A stretch of 56,599 nucleotides of DNA, from positions 1 to 56,599 of the forward strand of contig JAFTNJ010000008.1 in assembly GCA_017451915.1 (NCBI GenBank). The letters run 5' to 3'. The position numbers and the translations under genes were made by a program. Position 1 is the first letter of the stretch. Each line of letters opens with the position of its first letter. The notes under the pieces are model-generated. The model made no database searches, had not been told where the DNA came from, and worked only from the letters and a program-made list of their open reading frames with translations. This document shows, piece by piece, positions 25,789 through 34,163 of the stretch. The stretch is from Clostridia bacterium. Its GTDB lineage: Bacteria > Bacillota > Clostridia > Oscillospirales > CAG-272.

Positions 25789-28200
25789 ATGAACCTTCTC
25801 GAATACGCCAATCAACATCTTCTATATCTCGACGGCGGCATGGGAACCCTGTTGCAAAAGGCAGGACTTGGCCCCGGCGAGCTCCCCGAACGGTGGAATC
25901 TCTCTCATCCCGAAGTCATCACCAAAATCCATACCGATTACCTTTGCGCCGGCTCCAACGTGATCAGCACCAATACCTTTGGTGCCAATCTCCTCAAGTT
26001 CACGCCCGAGGAGCTGGACACCGTCGTTGGCGCGGCGGTGGAGAACGCCCGTCGGGCGCAGACCGCGGCAGGCGTCCCCCACCCCACCTGGGTGGCTCTG
26101 GACATTGGCCCCACGGGGCGGATGCTGGCTCCCTACGGTGATTTTGATTTTGAAGAAGCCGTTGCCACCTTTGCCGCCACGGTGCGGCTGGGCGTAAAGC
26201 ACGGCGTGGATCTGATCTTTATAGAAACCATGAGCGACAGCTACGAGACCAAGGCCGCCCTCCTGGCCGCCAAGGAGAATTGCGACCTCCCCGTCTTTGT
26301 TTCCAACGCCTACGGCGCCGACGGAAAGCTGATGACCGGGGCCTCCCCCGCCGCCATGGTAGCCCTTTTGGAGGGCATGGGAGCCGACGCCATTGGAGTG
26401 AACTGCTCCCTGGGTCCCCGCGCTCTGGCTCCCGTGGTGGAGGAATACCTTGCCTGCGCCTCGGTGCCGGTCCTCCTCAAGCCCAACGCGGGACTCCCCC
26501 GCGCCAACGGGCAGGGGGAAACCGTGTATGACGTCCTCCCCGAGGACTTTGCCCGGGAGGTCACAGCCCTTCTGCAAAAAGGCGTCCGCATTGCCGGCGG
26601 CTGCTGCGGAACCACCCCCGCGTATATTCGCGCCCTGACCCAAGCTGCGGCAGAGATTCGTCCCCTGCCCATCGTTCCCAAGGAACGCACCCGGATCTCT
26701 TCCTACACCCATGCCGTATCCTTTGGCGACCGTCCCCTGCTCATTGGCGAGCGCATCAATCCCACCGGCAAAAAACGCTTTAAAGAAGCCCTGAAGGCCG
26801 GGGATATGGACTACCTTTTGAAGGAGGGTCTTGCCCAGGAGGAGGCCGGCGTGGATATTCTGGACGTCAACGTAGGACTTCCCGACATCGACGAGGTCAC
26901 CCTCCTCACCGACGCCGTCTGCCGTCTGCAGGCCATTCTCGATCTGCCCCTGCAGATCGACACCGCCGATCCCGTAGCCATGGAAAAGGCCCTGCGCCGC
27001 TACAACGGCAAGGCCCTGATCAACTCGGTCAACGGCAAGCGCGAAAGCATGGACGCCGTCTTCCCGCTGGCCAAGAAATACGGCGGCGTGATCATTGCCC
27101 TGACCCTGGACGAGAACGGCATTCCCCCCACGGCCGAGGGACGCCTGGCCATTGCCAAGAAGATCCTGGCCGAGGCCGAAGCCTACGGAATTCCCCGCCA
27201 CGACCTGGTCTTTGACCCCCTTGCCCTGACCGTGAGTGCCGATGCCAACGCCGGCATCCAGACCCTGACCGCCGTGGAGCGCATCACCCGCGAGCTGGGA
27301 TGCCATACCTCCCTGGGGGTATCCAACGTCTCCTTTGGTCTGCCCTGCCGCGACGCCATCAACAGTGCCTACTTTGCCATTGCCCTTTCCAAGGGGCTCT
27401 CGGCGGCCATTATGAATCCCTACTCCACGGAGATGATGAAGACCTACCACGCCTTTTGCGCTCTGTACGGACGGGACGAAAACTGCGCCTCCTACATCGC
27501 CTTTGCCGAAAGGCTCCCCGCATCCTCCCCTGTGGTCGGTGCGACCGCCACGGCTCCCGCAACCGTTGCCGACACCGCAGCCTCGGAGCTGCAATACGCC
27601 ATTGGCAAGGGGCTGAAGGAGCGTGCCGCCGAGATCACCTCCCGTCTGCTGGGGCAGAAGGAGCCTTTGCAGATCGTGAACGAGGAGATCATTCCCGCCC
27701 TGAATACCGTGGGCGTGGGCTTTGAAAACAAAACCGTCTATCTTCCCCAGCTCCTGATGAGTGCCGAGGCCGCCAAGGCCGCCTTTGAGGTCATCAAATC
27801 GGCCCTGCGGGATGCGCCCGTGGCCGCCAAGTGCTGCTTCATTCTCGCCACGGTCAAGGGAGATATTCACGATATTGGAAAGAACATCGTCAAGCTCCTT
27901 TTGGAAAACTACGGCTTTGCCGTGGTGGATCTGGGACGCGACGTTCCCCCGGAGGTCATCGCCCGGGAGACCGTGGCACGTCATGCCCCCTTGGTGGGGT
28001 TGAGTGCCCTGATGACCACCACCGTCCCCGCCATGGAGCAAACCATTGCGCTGTTGCGTAAGGAGGCTCCCTGGTGCAAGATCGTGGTGGGCGGTGCCGT
28101 CCTCAATCCCGAGTACGCCGCGGCCATTGGTGCCGATTGCTACGCCAAGGACGCCATGGAGGGCGTGCGCTACGCCGAGGCCGTTCATCAATCCCTGTAA
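25789..28200 (+). CDS. metH: Cobalamin-dependent methionine synthase MetH (without activation domain)
   Basis: 803 residues in three modules. Homocysteine-binding barrel (1-~290) with zinc ligands Cys206 in NCSLGP and Cys272-Cys273 in GGCCGTTP; pterin-binding barrel (~310-580) starting LLIGERINPTGKKRF; cap and B12-binding domain (~590-803) with Asp692-x-His694-x-x-Gly697 that ligates cobalamin. It transfers methyl from methyl-THF to homocysteine. Lacking the activation domain, it depends on the upstream 208-residue protein. GGAGGAA precedes the ATG. Confidence 0.96.
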   Translation: MNLLEYANQHLLYLDGGMGTLLQKAGLGPGELPERWNLSHPEVITKIHTDYLCAGSNVISTNTFGANLLKFTPEELDTVVGAAVENARRAQTAAGVPHPTWVALDIGPTGRMLAPYGDFDFEEAVATFAATVRLGVKHGVDLIFIETMSDSYETKAALLAAKENCDLPVFVSNAYGADGKLMTGASPAAMVALLEGMGADAIGVNCSLGPRALAPVVEEYLACASVPVLLKPNAGLPRANGQGETVYDVLPEDFAREVTALLQKGVRIAGGCCGTTPAYIRALTQAAAEIRPLPIVPKERTRISSYTHAVSFGDRPLLIGERINPTGKKRFKEALKAGDMDYLLKEGLAQEEAGVDILDVNVGLPDIDEVTLLTDAVCRLQAILDLPLQIDTADPVAMEKALRRYNGKALINSVNGKRESMDAVFPLAKKYGGVIIALTLDENGIPPTAEGRLAIAKKILAEAEAYGIPRHDLVFDPLALTVSADANAGIQTLTAVERITRELGCHTSLGVSNVSFGLPCRDAINSAYFAIALSKGLSAAIMNPYSTEMMKTYHAFCALYGRDENCASYIAFAERLPASSPVVGATATAPATVADTAASELQYAIGKGLKERAAEITSRLLGQKEPLQIVNEEIIPALNTVGVGFENKTVYLPQLLMSAEAAKAAFEVIKSALRDAPVAAKCCFILATVKGDIHDIGKNIVKLLLENYGFAVVDLGRDVPPEVIARETVARHAPLVGLSALMTTTVPAMEQTIALLRKEAPWCKIVVGGAVLNPEYAAAIGADCYAKDAMEGVRYAEAVHQSL

Positions 28201-28241
28201 ATCATAGAAATCACACATATCAAGGAAGGACAGAACAAGCT

Positions 28242-29507
28242 ATGAAAAAAATAAAAGTGATCCTCATTGGCGCGGGCAACCGCGGTACGACCTACGCCCG
28301 TTTGGGAAAGGAGCATTGCCCCGAATTTGAGCTGGTAGCGGTAGCCGATCCCAAGCCCCACCGCAGAAACTACATTCGTGATATGTTCGATCTCCCCGAA
28401 AGCGCTTGCTTTGAATCCTGGGAGGATATTCTGGCTCTGCCCAAGATGGCCGACGCCGCCATCATTGCAACCCAAGACGATATGCACTACGAGCCCGCCA
28501 TGAAGGCCATTGAGCTGGGCTACCACCTGCTCCTGGAAAAGCCCGCGGCTCCCACTCCCGAGGAGTGCCTGGCCATTGACCGCGCGGCAACCGCCAAGGG
28601 GCTGGAGGTCATCATTTGCCACGTTCTGCGCTTTACCCCCTTCTTTACCACCCTCAAGCGACTGATCGACGAAGGCCGAGTGGGTCGCGTGATCAACATG
28701 ATCCACCTGGAGGGTGTTGGAAACATCCATCAGGCGCACAGCTACGTGCGCGGAAACTGGGGCAACGTGGGCAGATCCACCCCCATGATCCTTGCCAAGA
28801 GCTGCCATGATATTGATATTGTGCAATGGCTGTTGGATCAGCGTTGCACCCGTGTGCAGAGCTTTGGTTCTCTTTCTTACTTTAAAGCCGAAAACAAGCC
28901 CGAGGGCGCACCCGAATTCTGCGTGGACGGTTGTCCTGTAGAGGATACCTGTCCCTACCACGCGGGCAGAATCTACCACGTTCTGAAAAAATACGTCACC
29001 CACGCCACAGGCAAGCATCAGCCCACCAAGGAGGACGTGGATTACGCCATCCGGAACACCAATTACGGCAGATGCGTATTCCAGCTGGACAACGATGCCG
29101 TAGACCATCAGGTGGTCAACCTGGAGTATGAGGACGGTGCCACCGTTTCCTTTACCATGAGCGGCTTTAACAAGGGCGGACGCAAGATCCGCATTATGGG
29201 TACCAAGGGCGAGATCTATGGCGATATGTCGCAAAAGACCGTATCGCTTTACGACTTTGAAACCATGAAAACCGAGGAGATCCCGATTGTGAACGCGGTC
29301 ACCGACGAGTCGATCTTTGGCGGTCACGGTGGCGGAGACCTGGGAATCATCAAGGCCTTCTGTCAGTTTATGACGGGTACTTATACCGGAAATTCCATCA
29401 CCGACATCACCACCTCGGTGGAGAACCATCTGGCCACCTTTGCAGCCGAGGACGCCCGCCTCAGCGGCACCGTCATCAAGATGGACGAGTATAAAAAGAG
29501 CCTGTAA
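28242..29507 (+). CDS. Gfo/Idh/MocA family oxidoreductase
   Basis: 421 residues. Rossmann NAD motif VILIGAGNRGTTYARLG at 5-21, EKPAAPTPEECL near 100 (the EKP motif with catalytic Lys), and SCHDIDIVQWLL near 187 with the conserved His. An added Cys-bearing loop (CVDGCPVEDTCPYHAGR near 230) is typical of a clade acting on amino- or deoxysugars. It sits 41 bases after metH and may ride on its transcript, but the function is unrelated. AAGGAAGGA precedes the ATG. Confidence 0.88.
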   Translation: MKKIKVILIGAGNRGTTYARLGKEHCPEFELVAVADPKPHRRNYIRDMFDLPESACFESWEDILALPKMADAAIIATQDDMHYEPAMKAIELGYHLLLEKPAAPTPEECLAIDRAATAKGLEVIICHVLRFTPFFTTLKRLIDEGRVGRVINMIHLEGVGNIHQAHSYVRGNWGNVGRSTPMILAKSCHDIDIVQWLLDQRCTRVQSFGSLSYFKAENKPEGAPEFCVDGCPVEDTCPYHAGRIYHVLKKYVTHATGKHQPTKEDVDYAIRNTNYGRCVFQLDNDAVDHQVVNLEYEDGATVSFTMSGFNKGGRKIRIMGTKGEIYGDMSQKTVSLYDFETMKTEEIPIVNAVTDESIFGGHGGGDLGIIKAFCQFMTGTYTGNSITDITTSVENHLATFAAEDARLSGTVIKMDEYKKSL

Positions 29508-29775
29508 TTCTGTATTCCAACAAACAGCAAAATAAAAATTCCCGCAAGCAAAAAGCGTGATGTTCTTATTGGAGGAATCACAAAACGGGTTCTTCTTACA
29601 AGAAAACTCCCCTAACGCACGGTAGGGGCGAACTGTGTTCGCCCGCGGGAGACCACAGGTCTCCCCTACGGATAAACAAGAAATGCTCCGCAGTAAACAA
29701 ATAGTAAGCCCCGACAGATTTTCAAGGTCTGTCGGGGTTCGCTTTTGATGTTTCATTGTTTGATGAATGTGGATA
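29508..29775. repeat. Gene-free gap with a three-way-junction repeat
   Basis: No gene. It holds one copy of the 49-bp repeat (29622-29670) also found at 41950 and 42408, and a terminator at 29709-29737. In this copy GTAG/CTAC close two hairpins, GGGCGAA-CTGTG-TTCGCCC and GGGAGACC-ACA-GGTCTCCC. Confidence 0.7.
29709..29737. terminator. Terminator between convergent genes
   Basis: A perfect 10-bp stem CCCCGACAGA / TCTGTCGGGG with a 9-base loop, followed on the plus strand by TTCGCTTTT. It lies between the Gfo/Idh gene and the minus-strand gene ending at 29776. Confidence 0.7.
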
Positions 29776-30237
29776 TCAATCAAGAATCCATGGCAAGTGA
29801 GCATCTATTTCAAGTTGTATGCAGGGTTGCGGAAAATCTTTTTCAAGAAGAACTGTATTTGATGTAAATCCCACCTTGAAACCCTTATCGATTTCATGGT
29901 AATTTTCGAGAATTTGCTCAAATCCATTATTTCCAATCGGTCTATATATATCGACTGACTTTACAAGTGTACCAACAATATGAAAGCATAACGAATAATA
30001 TGCCACACCATTATCATCGGTATCCCACCATGTTGCTTCGGGAGATTTTTGTGGGTCTATTCCGAGAGAATCAAAAAATGCTTTCACTTTATCAGAAGCT
30101 CTTGATATAGACGCATAATAATTACGACAATTACTACAACCACAGTCTTCAAGCACAGTTTTGCCCAGATTATGATAAAACTCCCTTGTGCGTTCCACGT
30201 CAACATCCACGCAAAAGCTACCAAACTGAAAGACCAT
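29776..30237 (-). CDS. Hypothetical cytoplasmic protein with a Cys pair
   Basis: 153 residues, not recognised. There is no signal or membrane segment. A CGCSNCRNYYA motif near residue 32 suggests metal binding or a redox-active site; the rest is a mixed alpha/beta chain ending in EIDAHLPWILD. Lower GC and AT-rich codons compared with neighbours suggest recent acquisition. AAAGGAG precedes the ATG. It appears to be a single-gene unit. Confidence 0.7.
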   Translation of the reverse strand: MVFQFGSFCVDVDVERTREFYHNLGKTVLEDCGCSNCRNYYASISRASDKVKAFFDSLGIDPQKSPEATWWDTDDNGVAYYSLCFHIVGTLVKSVDIYRPIGNNGFEQILENYHEIDKGFKVGFTSNTVLLEKDFPQPCIQLEIDAHLPWILD

Positions 30238-30387
30238 TAGATATCTCCTTTTTGCAATTTTTTATTGTTCTGTTTTATCGCCAGTTTCGCCTTTGTATTA
30301 CAAATGCATCGGGCAAAGCCCATACCCTTAAAATCACACGGGCGCGTACATAGGCTCCCTCCGGGAGGGAGGCTTTTCGTTAGTTCC

Positions 30388-30416
30388 ATTATAACACAAA
30401 TCGGCAGAGAGAACAA
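30388..30416 (-). promoter_or_regulatory. Candidate promoter for the 29776 gene
   Basis: Minus strand TTGTTC (30416-30411), 17-bp spacer, TATAAT (30393-30388). It would give a ~145-nt leader. Confidence 0.5.
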
Positions 30417-30434
30417 TATCTCTGCCGATTTTTT
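30399..30434 (+). terminator. Strong hairpin with T-run
   Basis: AATCGGCAGAGA pairs perfectly with TCTCTGCCGATT (8-base loop) and runs into TTTTTT on the plus strand. No plus-strand gene precedes it, so it may shield the locus or end an unannotated transcript. Confidence 0.65.
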
Positions 30435-30505
30435 GTGCCTCCAATTTCTCCGTGAATGACAACAGAGAAACAGCTTTTGGGTTTTTTATGACAGAACCGG
30501 AAAGC

Positions 30506-31177
30506 TTACTCCGTCTTCGTCAGCAGGACGAAGCGGTTCTTTTCAAAGCGGAGGATTCCCTCGTCCCGCATCTTGCAAAGCTCGCTCGACATGGCGCTCC
30601 GATCCACCGACAAAAAGTCGGCCAGCTGCTGGCGGTTAAAGGGGATCGCAAAGGCCGATGTTCCCTGCTTTTTGGCTTGGTCGGACAGATAGGCCAAAAG
30701 CTTTTCCCGGGTGGTGCGGCTTGCCATATACCCCAGCTTGGCCACCAAAGCCCGATTCTTCTCCGACAGGGCGTAAAAGAGATTCTTTACCGTCAGGGCG
30801 TGGAAGGGGCAGGCCGAGGGACACACCGATAGGATCCTCTGCACGTCAAAATGCAGGGCCTCACTCTCCTCCAGCGCCACCACGTCGTTGAGCAGGACGC
30901 CGCTGTCGGGAGAAGCGTAGGCCTCCCCAAACATCTCCCCTACCCCCACCTGCTGGACGATGGAGCGATTGCCCCAGTAATCATCCCGCTGAATGTGTAA
31001 GCTCCCCTTGACCAGCAGGGTGATGCTATGCAAATGCTCCCCCGCGCGGAACACGAAGGCCCCCTTGGGGTAGTGCCGCAGGCGAGCCCCCAGGCAGGTC
31101 AGCATGGACTCGATCTCGTCCTCTCCCACGCCGGCAAACAGCTTGGTCTTTTTCAAAATTCCCAGATATTTTTTCAT
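30506..31177 (-). CDS. Crp/Fnr-family transcriptional regulator
   Basis: 223 residues. A cyclic-nucleotide-binding-like beta-roll (about 15-130) with FRAGEHLHSITLLVKGSLHI near 43, a dimer helix, then a winged helix-turn-helix with RQQLADFLSVDRSAMSSELCKMRDEGIL near 178. No N-terminal Cys cluster of classic FNR type is present; a CPSACPFH patch near 120 might bind a ligand or metal. Relatives in Clostridia control hydroxylamine reductase and ferredoxins under nitrosative stress. It is divergent from such a ferredoxin gene. Confidence 0.9.
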   Translation of the reverse strand: MKKYLGILKKTKLFAGVGEDEIESMLTCLGARLRHYPKGAFVFRAGEHLHSITLLVKGSLHIQRDDYWGNRSIVQQVGVGEMFGEAYASPDSGVLLNDVVALEESEALHFDVQRILSVCPSACPFHALTVKNLFYALSEKNRALVAKLGYMASRTTREKLLAYLSDQAKKQGTSAFAIPFNRQQLADFLSVDRSAMSSELCKMRDEGILRFEKNRFVLLTKTE

Positions 31178-31217
31178 AAAAACCTCATTTTCGTTGGAAA
31201 TACAACCGACTTACCGT

Positions 31218-31250
31218 CTTTATTGTACTATAATAAAGGCACAAAGTCAA
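31218..31250. promoter_or_regulatory. Overlapping divergent promoters with a palindromic operator
   Basis: A perfect inverted repeat CTTTATT-N7-AATAAAG spans 31218-31238. Minus strand: TTGACT (31250-31245), 17-bp spacer, TACAAT (31227-31222) for the Crp/Fnr gene. Plus strand: TATAAT (31229-31234) with no clear -35 for the ferredoxin gene. The palindrome covers both -10 boxes, so one bound dimer could control both genes. Confidence 0.65.
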
Positions 31251-31274
31251 GAAGATTTTCAGGAGGAACCAAAA

Positions 31275-31988
31275 ATGATCCGTAAAATTATAAAAATTGA
31301 TGAAGAAAAATGCAACGGCTGCGGTCTTTGTGCAAAGGCCTGCCACGAGGGTGCCATTGGCATGGTGAACGGCAAGGCAAAACTGTTGCGGGAGGACTAC
31401 TGCGACGGCCTGGGCGATTGCTTGCCCGCCTGCCCCACGGGAGCGATCTCCTTTGAAGAGCGGGAAGCCGCCGCCTACAACGAAAAGGCCGTGGAGGAAG
31501 CCAAAAAGCAGGCCGCCAAGCCCCTGCCCTGCGGCTGTCCCGGCACGGCGGCCAGAGCCATTGCCCGTCCCGCCGCGGCCTGCTCCACCGAGGTGCCCTC
31601 GGCGATGCCCGTAAGCAGCCGTCTCTCCCAATGGCCGGTGCAAATCAAGCTGGTGGCTCCCAACGCTCCCTATTTCCAAAACGCCCATCTGCTGGTGGCC
31701 GCCGATTGCACGGCCTACGCCTACGGGAACTTCCACAACGATTTTATCAAAAATAAGATCTGCATCATTGGCTGTCCCAAGCTGGACATGGTGGACTATA
31801 CCGAAAAGCTGACCGCCATTCTTTCCAACAACAACATCAAAAGTGTGACCGTGGTACGCATGGAGGTTCCCTGCTGCGGCGGCATCGAGAACGCCGTCAA
31901 GCAAGCCCTGAAGAACAGCGGCGTCTTTATCCCCTGGCAGGTGGTGACCATCTCCACCGACGGCCGCATCCTGGAGGACGTTGACTGA
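31275..31988 (+). CDS. Dicluster 4Fe-4S ferredoxin-type protein
   Basis: 237 residues. Start at 31275 with AGGAGG upstream. Two 4Fe-4S motifs lie at the N-terminus: CNGCGLCAKACHEGA near 13 and CDGLGDCLPACPTGA near 42; a Cys-rich linker (PCGCPG) follows and a C-terminal ~120-residue domain has CIIGCPKLD near 170 and a PCCGGIENAV patch near 200. Proteins of this build stand next to Crp/Fnr regulators and hydroxylamine reductase in Clostridia; no hcp gene is here. It probably carries electrons or maintains a redox enzyme. Confidence 0.88.
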   Translation: MIRKIIKIDEEKCNGCGLCAKACHEGAIGMVNGKAKLLREDYCDGLGDCLPACPTGAISFEEREAAAYNEKAVEEAKKQAAKPLPCGCPGTAARAIARPAAACSTEVPSAMPVSSRLSQWPVQIKLVAPNAPYFQNAHLLVAADCTAYAYGNFHNDFIKNKICIIGCPKLDMVDYTEKLTAILSNNNIKSVTVVRMEVPCCGGIENAVKQALKNSGVFIPWQVVTISTDGRILEDVD

Positions 31989-32003
31989 CAGAGAATGAAA
32001 AAA

Positions 32004-32036
32004 ACGCGGGAACCGCAGTGAGCGGTTCCCGCGTTC
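32004..32036. terminator. Bidirectional terminator
   Basis: A 13-bp perfect stem ACGCGGGAACCGC / GCGGTTCCCGCGT with a 5-base loop, A-rich on the left, between the convergent ferredoxin and EamA genes. Confidence 0.85.
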
Positions 32037-32040
32037 TGTT

Positions 32041-32964
32041 TTATTCGACGGAGGGTGTGTCCTTGTCCCTTCTTTTCTTTTTGGAGAACAGCGGCTCGTC
32101 CTTGGCACACAGCCAGGCGCCTACGATCATCAAGCCCAGAGCCAGGAAATAGGTCACGGGAGGCGGCTCCCGAAAAATGGCCAGGGACAGCAAGGTTCCA
32201 ATGAAGGGCGCCACCGCATAATAGGCACTGGTGCGCGCCGCGCCCAGCCGCCGTTGGGCGTAAACGTAGAAGAAAATGCTGAGTCCATAGGCCACAAAGC
32301 CCACCCCAAGCAAGGCAAACACACTCCAGAGCAGAGTAAAGCGCTCTCCAAGACACAGCCCGATGATCACCGATCCGGTTCCCGAAAAGATCCCCTTGAG
32401 CAGGACGATCTGCAAGGGATCCTTGGAGGAGAGTCGACGGGTGCAGTTGTTCTCCACGCCCCAGCAAACGCAGGCCAGAAGCACGAACAGAGAGCCTGCG
32501 GAAAACTCCAGGCCGGTGCGATCCTCCAGGGAAAGCAGGGCGCAGGAGAGGGTAACAAAGAGGATCCCCGCCCAAAGCCTTGGGCTGATCCGCTCCCGAA
32601 AGACGGCCAGGGCAATGAGGGCGGTGGCAACGATCTCAAAATTGTTCAACAGAGAGGCGTTGGCCGCCGTGGTGTGGGAAAGTCCCAGCAGCAAAAAGAT
32701 GGGGGCGGCCACGTCCAAAAGGATCATGGCCAGCACGTAAGGAAGATCCAATCGGGTCAGGGGATCCTCCGTGGCAACGCCTCCCCGCCATCGGCGCACC
32801 AGTGCCACCACGCCCATGCCCAGCCCCGCACCCAGATACAGCACCCCCGCCATCAGGGTGGAGGGCATGACCGAAAGCAACAGCTTGGACAGGGGAGAAT
32901 TTAAGGCGTAGAGAGCCGCCGCCAAAATGGCCAACAAAATCCCCGTATGGGTCTTTGACTTCAT
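32041..32964 (-). CDS. EamA/DMT-family transporter
   Basis: 307 residues with ten hydrophobic spans in two EamA repeats (about 8-140 and 155-290). Features: SHTTAANASLLNNFEIVATALIA near 103 and the second repeat's YGLSIFFYVYAQRRLGAARTSAYYAVAPF near 225. Such carriers export amino acids, nucleosides or metabolites in exchange for protons. Its start follows the FliB-like gene by about 60 bases, so the two are probably cotranscribed. AAAGGAGG precedes the ATG. Confidence 0.88.
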   Translation of the reverse strand: MKSKTHTGILLAILAAALYALNSPLSKLLLSVMPSTLMAGVLYLGAGLGMGVVALVRRWRGGVATEDPLTRLDLPYVLAMILLDVAAPIFLLLGLSHTTAANASLLNNFEIVATALIALAVFRERISPRLWAGILFVTLSCALLSLEDRTGLEFSAGSLFVLLACVCWGVENNCTRRLSSKDPLQIVLLKGIFSGTGSVIIGLCLGERFTLLWSVFALLGVGFVAYGLSIFFYVYAQRRLGAARTSAYYAVAPFIGTLLSLAIFREPPPVTYFLALGLMIVGAWLCAKDEPLFSKKKRRDKDTPSVE

Positions 32965-33024
32965 ATGCTCTCGCCTCCTTTCTGATTTGTAAAATAGATC
33001 AATGCAAGAAATGGCTTCGGCTGT

Positions 33025-33951
33025 TTAACCGACCTCCGACGCCGTCCACTCGGCCACGGCATCACGAATGGCCGCGGTATTCTCCTCGGAGTATTCCAGC
33101 TCCTCGGACACCGTTTGCGCCAGCAGGATCATCGCCTCAAGGGAATCGACGCCTCGGGATTCGGCCAAGGAGGCCAGCAATCGCTCGCAGAACAGGCAAA
33201 AGCCCGCCCGCGCCCGCAGATCCCACGCGTCCTCGGCCCGAGCGCAATGACGGAAGAGAAAATACGCCAGTGCCCGCTCCAGCCAGAGCTCCCGCGCGTC
33301 GGTGGGGGCGGCGGTGGAAAAGCAGGAGAACCACGCCCGATGGGTCTCGTCCAAGTACTCCAGGGAATCCAGCAATGCCCGCCAGGCGGCGTCGGTCACA
33401 GAAGAAAGATCGATTCCGCAGGTCTTGCAAAGCTCCTCCAGACGCGCGGCATAGGAACGGGATCCGTCCGCCAGCAGAGCCAGCCAGCGATCCCGATGCT
33501 CTGCCGCCGCAAAATCCTCCGGCAGGGCCTCCCCCGAGACCTCCCCAACCTCGATCCACTCGCCGTAACCGTCCGAGGAAAGGATCAAACGGCAGGCCTC
33601 CTCGCAGGCCATGCCCAATCCCACCTCCCGTCCCCGGGAGGTGTCGTTATAAAAGCGGGGATGCTCCCGGCAGATCTCGCACAGATAGGATTCCCCCAGC
33701 TCCAGAATGACCCGACACAGCCCGTTCGGCTCCAGATGAGGGCAACGCTCCCCCGCGGTCAGGCAGAAGTGAGGCGTATCCTCCCGGGAAATGCTTGCCA
33801 TCAGCGTCTTGCCATAGGGGTGCTCCAGGGCGGCATAGGCGCGAAGGCTCTCCTCGTCCACGTCGATCTCCCAGCCCACGCAGCAGCTGTGCTTACAGCG
33901 ATCGGCAATGCAAGAAAAGTGCGAATAATATTTGGGTGCGTATAGCTTCAT
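33025..33951 (-). CDS. FliB-family (flagellin lysine N-methylase-like) Cys-rich protein
   Basis: 308 residues. Start at 33951 with AAAGGAG upstream; the longer frame runs into the promoter. The N-terminal half has the FliB Cys pattern: CIADRCKHSCCVGWEID near 13, CP-HLEPNGLC near 70 and LCEICREHPRFYND near 91, likely an Fe-S site. In Salmonella FliB methylates flagellin lysines; many Clostridia without flagella keep a copy. No flagellar gene is in this window, so the substrate may be another protein. Confidence 0.85.
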   Translation of the reverse strand: MKLYAPKYYSHFSCIADRCKHSCCVGWEIDVDEESLRAYAALEHPYGKTLMASISREDTPHFCLTAGERCPHLEPNGLCRVILELGESYLCEICREHPRFYNDTSRGREVGLGMACEEACRLILSSDGYGEWIEVGEVSGEALPEDFAAAEHRDRWLALLADGSRSYAARLEELCKTCGIDLSSVTDAAWRALLDSLEYLDETHRAWFSCFSTAAPTDARELWLERALAYFLFRHCARAEDAWDLRARAGFCLFCERLLASLAESRGVDSLEAMILLAQTVSEELEYSEENTAAIRDAVAEWTASEVG

Positions 33952-34015
33952 CTTCTCGATCTCCTTTGTCCCTCCGGGACGTCGCCTTTTTGAAGGATTC
34001 CGCTTCTTTTTTGCC

Positions 34016-34044
34016 ATTATAGCATAAACCGCGCCCTTTTTCAA
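34016..34044 (-). promoter_or_regulatory. Promoter of the FliB-like gene
   Basis: Minus strand TTGAAA (34044-34039), 17-bp spacer, TATAAT (34021-34016) with TGC just before it. Confidence 0.8.
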
Positions 34045-34061
34045 TATAAAATAAAAACCGC

Positions 34062-34090
34062 TTGACTTTTTTATCAAAATCGTCTATAAT
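34062..34090 (+). promoter_or_regulatory. Promoter of the 34164 gene
   Basis: TTGACT (34062-34067), 17-bp spacer, TATAAT (34085-34090). The leader then forms a hairpin at 34115-34147 (GAGGGC-C-CAC / GTG-A-GCCCTC), which may affect translation because the ribosome binding site is weak. Confidence 0.85.
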
Positions 34091-34163
34091 AAAGGGGAAG
34101 ATACAAAAATGGTTGAGGGCCCACAGCCGATTGGCGCGTGAGCCCTCTGTGAATGGGTATGAT

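Larger units (their letters stand above)
30238..30505. other. Gene-free gap upstream of 29776 gene
   Basis: No gene. It contains a GC-rich hairpin CTCCCTCC-GG-GAGGGAG near 30355-30372, the promoter at 30388-30416 and the hairpin at 30399-30434. Confidence 0.6.

Noticed and set aside
25822-28218. Minus-strand frame of about 798 residues opposite metH
   Set aside because: Antisense shadow of a complete metH with zinc and B12 motifs.
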